In this document: positions 16,568-24,791 of the stretch, one piece after another
Numbering within the stretch: the stretch's first letter is position 1
How the letters are laid out: each line of letters opens with the position of its first letter
NCBI RefSeq assembly: GCF_014652835.1
Contig: NZ_BMZO01000006.1
Location: 239,153 to 303,152, forward strand
Reading direction: 5' to 3'
Length of the DNA: 64,000 nucleotides
Origin: Limoniibacter endophyticus
Lineage (GTDB): Bacteria > Pseudomonadota > Alphaproteobacteria > Rhizobiales > Rhizobiaceae
Notes under the pieces: model-generated
Databases searched by the model: none
The model's input: only the letters and a program-made list of their open reading frames with translations
Told to the model about the DNA's origin: nothing
Translations under genes and position numbers: made by a program

Positions 16568-17149
16568 ATGTCTGAAGCCGTTCACGAATTCACCCTCGAT
16601 GCCCTGGAGTGGCAGCCTTACGTCACGCCTGTCGATCTGCAGAGCGCGACCCAGGAACAGCTTGATGCTCTCAAGGTAACGCCGTCCAACACGAAGGTCT
16701 CCGCCTACGTTCTGACGCTGGCGCAGGAAACCGAGATGCTGGCCGAGCGCACGCCGCTCTTCAACGATATCATGTATTCCGAAGGCGGCTTGTCGCGCGG
16801 CGGACGCGAGCTTGGCGCGCTTGCGGCCTCCTTCGTCAACAAGTGCATCTACTGCGCGGCCGTCCATGCCAATCGCTTCATTCAGATCGAGAAGCGACCG
16901 GAAGTGGTGGACGAGATCTACAGGAACGGCCTTGAAGCCGATCTTGACGAGTATGATCAGGCACTGTTCAATTTCGGCGTCGATCTGACGGCCAATCCGG
17001 ATAATGTCGGCGTCTACCAGTTTCACCATCTGCGCCAGCAGGGGCTTGATGATCTGGAAATCCTCGACCTTATCCACTCGGTCGCTATCTTCGGCTGGGC
17101 GAACCGGCTGATGCATACGCTTGGCGAGCCGCACCGAAAACAGGACTGA
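16568..17149 (+). CDS. AhpD-like alkylhydroperoxidase-domain protein, resembles the Avi_7169 family
   Basis: 193 residues of CMD/AhpD fold. The redox motif NKCIYCAAVHANRF near residue 95 holds CxxC with His four residues after the second Cys, the pattern used for peroxide reduction in AhpD. The N-terminal half (FTLDALEWQPYV) and the C-terminal HHLRQQGLDD resemble the Avi_7169-type subfamily, which is usually paired with the Avi_7170 type seen immediately upstream. Last gene of the importer operon. Substrate unknown. Confidence 0.75.
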   Translation: MSEAVHEFTLDALEWQPYVTPVDLQSATQEQLDALKVTPSNTKVSAYVLTLAQETEMLAERTPLFNDIMYSEGGLSRGGRELGALAASFVNKCIYCAAVHANRFIQIEKRPEVVDEIYRNGLEADLDEYDQALFNFGVDLTANPDNVGVYQFHHLRQQGLDDLEILDLIHSVAIFGWANRLMHTLGEPHRKQD

Positions 17150-17186
17150 CACGCGATTCCAGCGATGGGAGGAGGCCGGAATTGCG

Positions 17187-18551
17187 ATGAAAATTGAGAG
17201 CCACGTGCCTGGAGCAGGTGTTTCGCCGCGTCCCTTCGATGTCAGTCATTGGGATATATTGCGCATCGCCATTCCAATGATGATCGCGCACATCTCGACG
17301 CCGCTCGTCGGTCTCGTGGCGACCGGCGTCATTGGCCAGTTGGGCGATGAGGTGCTGATTGGCGGCGTCGCGCTCGCTGCGGTCATTTTCGACGTGATCT
17401 TTCTCTCCTTCAATTTCTTGCGCGGCGCGACGACGGGCTTTATCGCTCAGGCGGTTGGTGCAGCGGATCGAAGGCAGGAACAGATCATGCTTCTGGGCGG
17501 GATCGTTCTGGCGCTAGGCGCGGGGCTGTTCATTCTGGTCCTGCACATCCCGATAGGCACACTCGGCCTGACATTGCTGGGTGCGGACAGCGCCGTGGCG
17601 CAAGCGGCGCAAGCCTATTTCGATTGGCGCATCTGGTCGGCTCCCTTCGTTTTCTTCAATTTCGTGGCATTCGGCTGGATCATCGGGAGAGGGGAGGCGC
17701 TAGCGGCATTGCTTCTGCAAACGTTGCTCAATGGCCTCAATATTGCTCTCAGCTTTTTCCTCGTGCTGCATCTTCATTGGGGGGTTGCGGGCGCGGCTAT
17801 CGCCAGCCTCATTGCCGAGGCAGTTACGGCCCTCGTCGGAGTCGTGCTGATTCTCATGCGGACCGACAAGAAGCTCTGGGATTGGCGCGCTGCGCTCATG
17901 CCGGTTCAGCTTAAGCGCCTTTTTTCGGTCAATCGCGACATGATGATCCGGTCAATAGCGTTGCTCGCCGGAATTTCCTTCTTCACCCGCCAGAGCGGTA
18001 TGCTGGGCATCGAAATCCTGGCCGCCAACACGATTCTCATTCGCTTCTATTTCATAGGCGTTGCCTTCCTGGACGGGATTGCGACGGCAGCAGAACAATT
18101 GGCAGGACGCGCAGTCGGCGCGCAGTGGCGACCGGCCTTCGATCGGGTCATCAAATTGACGACCATCTGGGGCTTCGTTTTCGGCGCGCTTGTCTCGGCT
18201 GTCTTTGCTCTGATCGGCTTCTGGGTCATCGCGCTGATCGCGCCCAATCAGGTCATTATCGACATCTCGATGATCTATCTGCCTTATGTCGTCGTGTTGC
18301 CGCTTGTCGGTGTGATCGCTTTTCAGATGGATGGCGTGTTCATCGGCGCTACCTGGTCACGCGAAATGCGCAACATGATGCTTCTCTCGCTCGGTCTTTA
18401 CCTGGCTGCCTGGGCGGTTCTGCAGCCCTTCTTCGGCAATCACGGTCTGTGGATGGCCATGCTTATCTTCCAGGGCGCGCGAAGCGTCTTTTTCCGGCGC
18501 ATGATGCCACGTCTTGCATCCCGGACCTTCATGCCTCAGGGCTCGCTATAG
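17187..18551 (+). CDS. MATE-family efflux transporter, DinF-like
   Basis: 454 residues with about 12 membrane segments. The N-terminal WDILRIAIPMMIAHISTPLV and a repeated two-bundle organisation fit MATE proteins. Start placed at ATG 17187, preceded by GGGAGGAGG about 11 nt upstream; the longer frame from 17121 would overlap the AhpD-like gene. It exports cations, drugs or metabolites in exchange for H+ or Na+. The substrate is not readable. It may be a tail gene of the preceding operon (37 bp gap). Its 3' end overlaps the convergent gene at 18536 by 16 bp. Confidence 0.85.
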   Translation: MKIESHVPGAGVSPRPFDVSHWDILRIAIPMMIAHISTPLVGLVATGVIGQLGDEVLIGGVALAAVIFDVIFLSFNFLRGATTGFIAQAVGAADRRQEQIMLLGGIVLALGAGLFILVLHIPIGTLGLTLLGADSAVAQAAQAYFDWRIWSAPFVFFNFVAFGWIIGRGEALAALLLQTLLNGLNIALSFFLVLHLHWGVAGAAIASLIAEAVTALVGVVLILMRTDKKLWDWRAALMPVQLKRLFSVNRDMMIRSIALLAGISFFTRQSGMLGIEILAANTILIRFYFIGVAFLDGIATAAEQLAGRAVGAQWRPAFDRVIKLTTIWGFVFGALVSAVFALIGFWVIALIAPNQVIIDISMIYLPYVVVLPLVGVIAFQMDGVFIGATWSREMRNMMLLSLGLYLAAWAVLQPFFGNHGLWMAMLIFQGARSVFFRRMMPRLASRTFMPQGSL

Positions 18552-18916
18552 CCCATGATATTGAGTTCCAGATTGACGGGATCCTCTCGGAAATGCATCG
18601 AGCCATGACGAGTAGAGCCGGCAGGAACATAATCGAATTCGATCTGCCCGGTTTGACCGCCGGCAGTGCCTTCGATCGTTACTGTCGCCGCGGTCTTCTC
18701 CCCCGCATTATCGACGCGGATTTGTGCGATATAACCCGCAGGACGCTGGTCGACGCGCTCCACTGTCGCGGTAAGTTCGGCAATGCCGCCTTCGCCCTGA
18801 AATCCGCGATAGGTGAGATATACGATGAGTGCGACCAGCAGCATGGCGGAAATCGCCGCTACGACCACTTCGACTGGGTGTGCTCTGGAAGCCTTGTTTT
18901 GCGTCGCACTCATCAT
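18536..18916 (-). CDS. TIGR02588-like small membrane-anchored protein
   Basis: 126 residues from ATG 18916, supported by AAGGTGG just upstream; the frame continues further upstream without a ribosome site. One membrane helix near residues 15-37 (AISAMLLVALIVYLTY), then a soluble domain with a beta-rich pattern (AELTATVERV, TVTIEGTAGG). It follows the TIGR02587-like gene by 7 bp. I recall these two families as habitual neighbours of unknown function. The 16-bp tail overlap with the MATE gene is unusual but short. Confidence 0.7.
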   Translation of the reverse strand: MMSATQNKASRAHPVEVVVAAISAMLLVALIVYLTYRGFQGEGGIAELTATVERVDQRPAGYIAQIRVDNAGEKTAATVTIEGTAGGQTGQIEFDYVPAGSTRHGSMHFREDPVNLELNIMGYSEP

Positions 18917-18923
18917 TTCCACC

Positions 18924-19760
18924 TTAAAGAATAAGCCGTGCGGCCGCCGCACCGATCGCGCTCGGGAAACCAAGCACTACTGTGGCCATCACGGCCTGCT
19001 CGAAGGATAATCCGTCGAGCCGTCCGAAAGTCCAGAGGCAATAGAGGCTGATCAAAAGCGCCAGCACATAGCCGGTTACGGTGAAGATCAGGAAGGAATG
19101 GTGGTGCAGGCCTTCGCCGATTTCGGTGCCGCCCTTGAAGTCGAGCGCGAAAACAAAGCCATGCATCAGCAAGAGAGAAGCCGCTATCAGTGCCAGTGCA
19201 TGCCATTCGCTCATCTGGAAGGAAATCAGCAGCATTTCTTCGGTGGGTGCGACGTTGAAGCCGAGAAACAGAGCGCCTACCGCCATAAAAAGTACTTCGC
19301 TCGCAAGCGTTTCCTCTTCTTCATCATCGTGATCGTCACGGTCTCCAGTTCCAAGCTGGCTTCGGGCGAGAAGCGCGCCGAGCGCGGCCGGAACGGTCTG
19401 CAAAGCAATCTTGCCGGTCCATTCTTCGAAGGCCATATCATGCGTCAGAACGCCGAATATAAGAAGTATCAGCGCGCTGACGACCGCACCGACTGTAAAG
19501 GCATAAAGCGTGTCCACCAGATCGCCGATCCAGCCGCTGGTGCGTTCGAAGCCGATCTTGCTCGAAAGGGCGAGAAAGAGCGGAAAGGAAAGAGCCAGGA
19601 GCAGAACCAGCCGCAGCCGGTCCATGTAAAAACCGAGCCACCACATCTCCATCGTCATCAGCATGGGAAGTGAAAAAACGATCGCGCCACCGGTGGCACG
19701 ACCTGTATCGCGCGCTAGTTTGGAGAAGCTTGCACTTTTGACTGCCGTTCGTTGCTGCAT
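18924..19760 (-). CDS. TIGR02587-like integral membrane protein
   Basis: 278 residues from ATG 19760, chosen for GAGGAG upstream; an in-frame extension to 20114 runs through the divergent otsB gene and is rejected. There are about seven hydrophobic segments. A strongly acidic cytoplasmic or periplasmic loop (GDRDDHDDEEEE) lies near residue 145. It starts FSLPMLMTMEMWWLGFYMD, a Met/Trp-rich first helix. Function unknown; it pairs with the gene at 18536 and diverges from the trehalose genes across about 108 bp, so a shared stress response is possible. Confidence 0.7.
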   Translation of the reverse strand: MQQRTAVKSASFSKLARDTGRATGGAIVFSLPMLMTMEMWWLGFYMDRLRLVLLLALSFPLFLALSSKIGFERTSGWIGDLVDTLYAFTVGAVVSALILLIFGVLTHDMAFEEWTGKIALQTVPAALGALLARSQLGTGDRDDHDDEEEETLASEVLFMAVGALFLGFNVAPTEEMLLISFQMSEWHALALIAASLLLMHGFVFALDFKGGTEIGEGLHHHSFLIFTVTGYVLALLISLYCLWTFGRLDGLSFEQAVMATVVLGFPSAIGAAAARLIL

Positions 19761-19868
19761 TATCTCCTCACATGATGAAGATGAAACACGGTGCGGGGAA
19801 ATCCGTTCCGCACGCGTGCAACGGCACGTCGCCTTGCGCGTTGAAAGATCATTGAAAAGGCAGGTTTC

Positions 19869-20630
19869 ATGACAATCGAACGCTTGCCGTCTTTTCTTCC
19901 TCCCGAAAAGACGGCTTTCTTCTTCGATCTGGACGGCACGCTCGCGCCGATCGTCGAAGACCCCGCCAAGGCTGCGGTTCCCGGAAAAATCTTGCGGGCG
20001 CTTGCAATTATTTCTGAAACGAGCGGCGGCGCGGTCGCCGTCGTTTCCGGGCGCAGCATAGAAATGCTGGACAATTTTCTCAGCCCCGTGGTGCTTCCGT
20101 TGGCGGGCGTACATGGGATGGAACGACGCTTGAGCGATGGATCATCCGACAATGCGTTGGTTGACGAGGTTGCATTGCAGGCTCTGTCCGCTAATGTAGA
20201 GCGGTTCTGCGCGCACCATCCCGGGTTGCTCTTTGAGGAGAAGCCCGGTTCTGTCGCGCTCCATTATCGCACGCGGTCTGATCTCGCCGAGACTTGTGCG
20301 CGCTTTGCAGCCGATCTTGGGGCAAATCCTGCCATTCGGGTTCTGCCCGGCAAGATGGTATTCGAGTTCAAGCTGGGCGTTCGTACCAAGGCCGATGCGA
20401 TAGAGCGCTTCATGAGTGAAGCGCCCTTTAAAGGCCGGACACCATTCTTTGCCGGCGATGATGTCACCGACGAATTCGGCTTCGACGCGGTGAACAGGCT
20501 GGGTGGCATTGGTCTGAAGATAGGAAAGGAGGAAACGAAGGCGCAGTTTCACTGCGAGGATATTACGGAATTTCACGCCTGGATGACGCGGCTGGCCGAA
20601 ACTTTTGCCGCGAAAAACGCTTTGGCGTGA
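19869..20630 (+). CDS. otsB: Trehalose-6-phosphate phosphatase
   Basis: 253 residues of HAD superfamily. The nucleophile motif FFFDLDGTLAPIVEDP is near residue 18, and GDDVTDEFGFDAVN near residue 195 gives the metal-binding acid pair. It removes phosphate from trehalose-6-phosphate, completing trehalose synthesis for osmotic and desiccation stress. It lies directly upstream of otsA in the order B-A. Length and motifs are normal. Confidence 0.92.
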   Translation: MTIERLPSFLPPEKTAFFFDLDGTLAPIVEDPAKAAVPGKILRALAIISETSGGAVAVVSGRSIEMLDNFLSPVVLPLAGVHGMERRLSDGSSDNALVDEVALQALSANVERFCAHHPGLLFEEKPGSVALHYRTRSDLAETCARFAADLGANPAIRVLPGKMVFEFKLGVRTKADAIERFMSEAPFKGRTPFFAGDDVTDEFGFDAVNRLGGIGLKIGKEETKAQFHCEDITEFHAWMTRLAETFAAKNALA

Positions 20631-20654
20631 TGCATTTGAAATAAAGTGGGGACG

Positions 20655-20723
20655 ATGATGAACGACCGAGCTGATGGACAAGAATCTGCGTGCGAGTACG
20701 ATAGCCGGAGGATCGGCGCATGA
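20655..20723 (+). CDS. Possible 22-residue leader frame coupled to otsA
   Basis: An ATG at 20655 (or 20658) preceded by AAGTGGGG opens a 22-codon frame whose TGA overlaps the otsA ATG as ATGA. It could provide translational coupling between otsB and otsA. It is short enough to be chance. Confidence 0.3.
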   Translation: MMNDRADGQESACEYDSRRIGA

Positions 20724-22126
20724 GCAGACTTGTTGTCGTCTCCAATCGCGTCGCCGATCTCACGGTTTCGGCCCAACAAGGAGGTTTGGCCGTTGCACTG
20801 GCCGATGCGTTGCGCCAGCGTGGTGGCGTATGGTTCGGCTGGAGCGGCGAAAATAGCGACAAGGCCGCGCAAGAAGAGCCGAAGGTCGAGCAATATGGAA
20901 ATGTCGAACGCATTGCCGTTTCATTGTCCAAGAAGGACTACGGCGATTTTTACGTGGGTTATGCCAATTCCGTCCTCTGGCCACTCTTCCACTACCGGCT
21001 CGACATCGTCAAATATCGTCGCAGTTATTTCGATGGTTACAACCGGGTCAATCAGCTCTATGCGGAAAAGCTTCTGCCATTCCTAAAGCCCGACGACATG
21101 ATCTGGGCGCAGGATTACCACCTGATCCTGTTTGCGAAGGCTTTGCGAGAACGCGGCTGCAAGCAGCGCATGGGCTATTTCCTGCATATTCCGTTTCCCC
21201 CACCGGACCTCATGGCGGCATCTCCCAATCACAAGGCGCTTGTGAACGGCCTGCTTGCCTATGACGTGATTGGCTTCCAGACCAGCACCGACGCTCACAA
21301 TCTGCGTCGGTATCTCATCGAATATCCAAGCGATGCGGAGGTGGACGGGAATGGGCGTATCACCGTTGAGGGGCGGGAGGTGCGCATTGACCGCTTCCCG
21401 ATCGGCATTGACAATGATGTGTTCGCGGAGATGGCCCAGAATAGCCCCGATGACGTGCAGATCGACATAATGCGCCGCCGCGTGCTTGGACGAAAGCAGA
21501 TCATCGGCGTCGATAGGCTGGATTATTCGAAGGGATTGCCGGCGCGCGTACAGGCGTTCGGGCGTCTTCTTGAGAAGTTTCCGCAGACGGAAAAAGCCGT
21601 CACCTTCTTGCAGATCGCGCCGCCGACACGCGAGGACGTTAGTGCCTATGCTGTCATTCGCAAGGAAATGGAATCGCTTACGGGAGCGATCAACGGCAAA
21701 TATTCCGATTTCAACTGGACGCCGATCCGCTACATCCATCGATCCGTGCCGCGCGACAAACTTGCTGCTCTTTTCCGCGGCAGTCAGGTCGGCTTCGTCA
21801 CACCGTTGCGCGATGGCATGAATCTTGTTGCTAAGGAATATGTCGCAGCGCAAGATCCTGAGGATCCGGGCGTTCTGGTTCTTTCGCAATTTGCTGGTGC
21901 AGCGGAAGAGATGAACGCCGCGCTCATCGTTAATCCGTATGACATTGACGAAATGGCTAACAAGCTCAACAAGGCGCTTACCATGCCGCTTGAGGAGCGC
22001 AAGGAGCGTCACCGCCATCTAATGGTGAGTATCCGCAATTTCGATGCCCGCTCCTGGCTGGACGGATTTCTCGCGGCCCTCGAAGGCAGGACGAATGGTG
22101 GCGACGTCACGGAGGATGCGGCTTAA
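20720..22126 (+). CDS. otsA: Alpha,alpha-trehalose-phosphate synthase (UDP-forming)
   Basis: 468 residues of GT20/GT-B fold. The N-terminus is [12 protein letters not shown]; the substrate segment is [14 protein letters not shown] ([11 protein letters not shown]) followed by [16 protein letters not shown]. The donor-site signature [14 protein letters not shown] lies near residue 255, and [18 protein letters not shown] near 355. It makes trehalose-6-phosphate from UDP-glucose and glucose-6-phosphate for the OtsB phosphatase upstream. Start is ATG 20720 with GGAGG close by. Confidence 0.93.
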   Translation: MSRLVVVSNRVADLTVSAQQGGLAVALADALRQRGGVWFGWSGENSDKAAQEEPKVEQYGNVERIAVSLSKKDYGDFYVGYANSVLWPLFHYRLDIVKYRRSYFDGYNRVNQLYAEKLLPFLKPDDMIWAQDYHLILFAKALRERGCKQRMGYFLHIPFPPPDLMAASPNHKALVNGLLAYDVIGFQTSTDAHNLRRYLIEYPSDAEVDGNGRITVEGREVRIDRFPIGIDNDVFAEMAQNSPDDVQIDIMRRRVLGRKQIIGVDRLDYSKGLPARVQAFGRLLEKFPQTEKAVTFLQIAPPTREDVSAYAVIRKEMESLTGAINGKYSDFNWTPIRYIHRSVPRDKLAALFRGSQVGFVTPLRDGMNLVAKEYVAAQDPEDPGVLVLSQFAGAAEEMNAALIVNPYDIDEMANKLNKALTMPLEERKERHRHLMVSIRNFDARSWLDGFLAALEGRTNGGDVTEDAA

Positions 22127-22129
22127 AGT

Positions 22130-22852
22130 TCAGGCCGCCCACATATTGTCTGCGGATCGCGACAGGATTGGCGTGGAAAACACGCCGCATATGCGATCCG
22201 CAACGCCGCTCAGCTCGTCCTTCCAGCGTTCGCTTTGTAGCATCGCACAACCGATCACGACCGGCTCGATCTCGATCTTGCGCAAAAGTTCAACTCCTTG
22301 ACGGATCGATGAACCTGAGCTGATTACGTCATCGACCAGTGCGACGCGCTTACCCTTCACCAGAGGCAGCATGCGCGGATCAACGTAGAGCTGCTTCACC
22401 TGCGCGGTGGTTATTGATGAGAGCGGCACTGAAAGTGCATCCTCATACCAGAATTTGCGGGACGTGCCGAGCGGCACGTAGCGGCTATGACCGAGTTTGC
22501 GCGCCACCTGGCTTGCCAGCGTTAGACCAAGAGTCGGCAGGCCGATCACGATGTCGGGCTGAAACCCCGATAGTTTCGCTGCGAGCTGTTCCGCCAGAAC
22601 GTCCTGCACGGTGAAGCTCGCCTGATTGATGATCAGAGAGGCGAGGGCACTGTGCCCGTCGCCGATTGGGCGAATCGGCAATTTGATCTGCCGCGCATCA
22701 TTGAGCGTTGCCGGATAGAAACTGCGATGCAACGCTGACGGATCGAAACTGTGCGGGGGGAATATTTCCTGCCAGAAATCGAGCGGGTCCATCGGCAATT
22801 CTGTCATCGTCGCCCTGTCATTTTCTTTAAAGAACGGAGAAATTTCTCCCAT
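22130..22852 (-). CDS. Phosphoribosyltransferase-family protein
   Basis: 240 residues. The PRPP-binding loop KRVALVDDVISSGSS near residue 170 is the type I PRTase signature, and VIGLPTLGLTLA earlier is the usual hood/flexible-loop lead-in. No zinc-finger Cys cluster of ComF type is visible. ATG 22852 has AAGAAGAG upstream; an ATG at 22807 (MTELPMDP) is possible. The gene converges with otsA with a 3-bp gap. The base substrate is unclear. Confidence 0.75.
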   Translation of the reverse strand: MGEISPFFKENDRATMTELPMDPLDFWQEIFPPHSFDPSALHRSFYPATLNDARQIKLPIRPIGDGHSALASLIINQASFTVQDVLAEQLAAKLSGFQPDIVIGLPTLGLTLASQVARKLGHSRYVPLGTSRKFWYEDALSVPLSSITTAQVKQLYVDPRMLPLVKGKRVALVDDVISSGSSIRQGVELLRKIEIEPVVIGCAMLQSERWKDELSGVADRICGVFSTPILSRSADNMWAA

Positions 22853-22895
22853 AATCTCTTCTTATTCCTTATAGATAGGCCAGGAAAGAAGAAAG

Positions 22896-22919
22896 CCCGG
22901 ATGTACCCAGGTTCGGGCC
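22896..22919. promoter_or_regulatory. Weak dyad before the amidohydrolase
   Basis: GCCCGGA and TTCGGGC flank a 10-nt loop, ending 12 nt before the amidohydrolase ATG, in the 79-bp divergent gap with the phosphoribosyltransferase. One pair is mismatched. It could be a leader hairpin; nothing more can be said. Confidence 0.25.
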
Positions 22920-22931
22920 CATGGATGGTTT

Positions 22932-24110
22932 ATGCCCGATCAAAACATGATAGCCGACGACATCGAGTTTCTGACGACACTGCGCCGCGATTTGCACGCG
23001 TATCCTGAACTCGGTTTTGAGGAGTTCCGTACCAGCGAGATCGTCGCCAGACTGATGGAAGAGGCAGGACTTTCGGTGGATCGCGGTCTGGGCGGAACCG
23101 GCGTGGTGGCAACATTGCAGGTGGGCAACGGAACCCGTTCCATCGGCCTTCGCGCCGATATGGATGCGCTTGCCATGCCGGAAGTGGCAGAGCGCCCCTA
23201 TAAATCGACGGTTCCAGGCAAGATGCATGCTTGCGGCCATGATGGCCATACAACGCTGCTTATCGGCGCAGCGCGTCATCTGGCGAAGACGCGCAATTTC
23301 TCCGGCACTGTGCATTTCATTTTCCAGCCAGCCGAAGAGGGCAGGGGCGGGGCGAGACGAATGGTCGAAGAGGGCCTTTTCGAGCGCTTTCCATGCGACG
23401 CCGTCTATGGGCTGCACAATATGCCGGGCCTCGACCCGGACGAGATGGCCGTTGTTGAAGGTCCGCAGCTGGCTTCCTCCGATAGCTGGAAACTTACATT
23501 TCACGGCACCGGGACGCACGGCGCCAAGCCGCATCTCGGACGGGATCCGATCACGGCGGCGGGTACCTTTCTGGCCAGCCTCCAAACTATTGTGGGGCGC
23601 GTAGTGGACCCATTGGAGCCGGCAGTCGTCAGCGCCTGTTCTGTGCAAGCGGGCGATCCGAAAGCGCTCAATGTGATTCCCGATATCGTCGAGATTGGCG
23701 GAACGGCCCGTGCCTACTCGCCGCGTGTCCGCGATCAGCTGGAAGAAGAAATCGGTCGCCTCGCACGTGGTACGGCGGAAATGTTCGGTATTGTCGCCAA
23801 ATATGAATTCATTCGTCGCATTCCGCCCGTCATCAACGAGCCGGATGCGACCGCGCGTGCACTGAAAGCGGCCCGATCTGTTTTCGGTGCGAAAACGCGA
23901 ACCAGCTTCCCGCCATCTACCGCCGGTGACGATTTTTCGTTTTTTGCGCAGGAGGCGCCGGGTTGCTACGTCTGGCTGGGCAATGGTCCGGCGGTTGATG
24001 GCGCGCTGCATCACAACACAGCCTATGATTTCAACGATGCGGCAATAGCGCATGGCGTGGCATTTTGGACGACGCTAGTCGAACAGGAATTGGCCGCGCC
24101 GGAAACATGA
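22932..24110 (+). CDS. M20-family amidohydrolase, hippurate hydrolase-like
   Basis: 392 residues. The metal-binding core reads MHACGHDGHTTLLIG near residue 100; the catalytic Glu pair is in FQPAEEGRGGAR near residue 137. The dimerisation domain follows (HGTGTHGAKPH), with a C-terminal metal His near AVDGALHHNT. The subgroup removes acyl groups from N-acyl amino acids or cleaves hippurate or IAA-amino acid conjugates. It stands alone, divergent from the phosphoribosyltransferase. The precise amide is not evident. Confidence 0.88.
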   Translation: MPDQNMIADDIEFLTTLRRDLHAYPELGFEEFRTSEIVARLMEEAGLSVDRGLGGTGVVATLQVGNGTRSIGLRADMDALAMPEVAERPYKSTVPGKMHACGHDGHTTLLIGAARHLAKTRNFSGTVHFIFQPAEEGRGGARRMVEEGLFERFPCDAVYGLHNMPGLDPDEMAVVEGPQLASSDSWKLTFHGTGTHGAKPHLGRDPITAAGTFLASLQTIVGRVVDPLEPAVVSACSVQAGDPKALNVIPDIVEIGGTARAYSPRVRDQLEEEIGRLARGTAEMFGIVAKYEFIRRIPPVINEPDATARALKAARSVFGAKTRTSFPPSTAGDDFSFFAQEAPGCYVWLGNGPAVDGALHHNTAYDFNDAAIAHGVAFWTTLVEQELAAPET

Positions 24111-24791
24111 TTCAAAGCGGGGATGAAAATCGTTCTCTTGAACTTATTCTTGGAACGAATTCAAACATTTGTCGTTTTCTTGCGCGGCAAGATCTCAGCA
24201 ACTGTCCACACCCGGGTATGGCTGGCGGATAATCTCTCTCACGCGTCGAGGGGCTTTGGTTGCGCACCCGTGGCATCGAAGGCGCGAGGGCAAGCTGTCT
24301 GCCGGGATCTTCCGGTGGGCGGTGGCTGCGGGACGTGACAAATCTTCGCATCCGGCCTGCAAAAGCGCATGTGGAAGCATACGCAATTTATGAGATTACG
24401 GGCCACATGCGCTCTTCCCCTCATGAAATGCGGCAGTTTCCGGGGAAGCGAGAACCGGCTTTCCCGGAACTGACGATCTTCTTCCTTATCAACCGCGCGG
24501 CGAGAGCCGTGGCGGGATTTTGCGCTGGTTTCGCCAAACATTGTCAACTGCTTCAAGCGCGACGATCAGGATATTTAACTTTGACGAAACGGCGAGATCA
24601 TAGATCGTTACACGACGATCGTCCCCATCGGTGTCGAAGGGCTCGTCAGGGTTTTCGAGTCCAACTCAAGCCTGGCGACCGTCTTGATGAGCAGGTTTCC
24701 GGCTAGATCGACATATTTCGGGCGATGGGGAAAATTCGCCTCAAAGCCTGGGGGCTGATCCCCAATGCATAGTGATCTGGTCCTCGCTGCT
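24111..24791. other. 681-bp gap without a recognisable gene
   Basis: Short open frames occur on both strands, the largest 148 codons at 24260-24706 plus, but none has a family-like sequence or ribosome site. A weak GC hairpin (24749-24764) lies just past the 3' end of the adenine deaminase gene and could terminate that operon. The stretch may be a decayed gene remnant; I cannot name a parent. Confidence 0.5.

Noticed and set aside
18125..18934. 269-codon plus-strand frame over the MATE tail and TIGR02588-like gene
   Set aside because: Out of frame with MATE and antisense to the small gene; no motifs.
19761..20114. N-terminal extension of the TIGR02587-like frame
   Set aside because: Runs antisense through otsB; a good ribosome site at 19760 marks the true start.
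24260..24706. 148-codon frame in the 681-bp gap
   Set aside because: No recognisable domain, no ribosome site, Arg/His-rich; more likely chance or decay.
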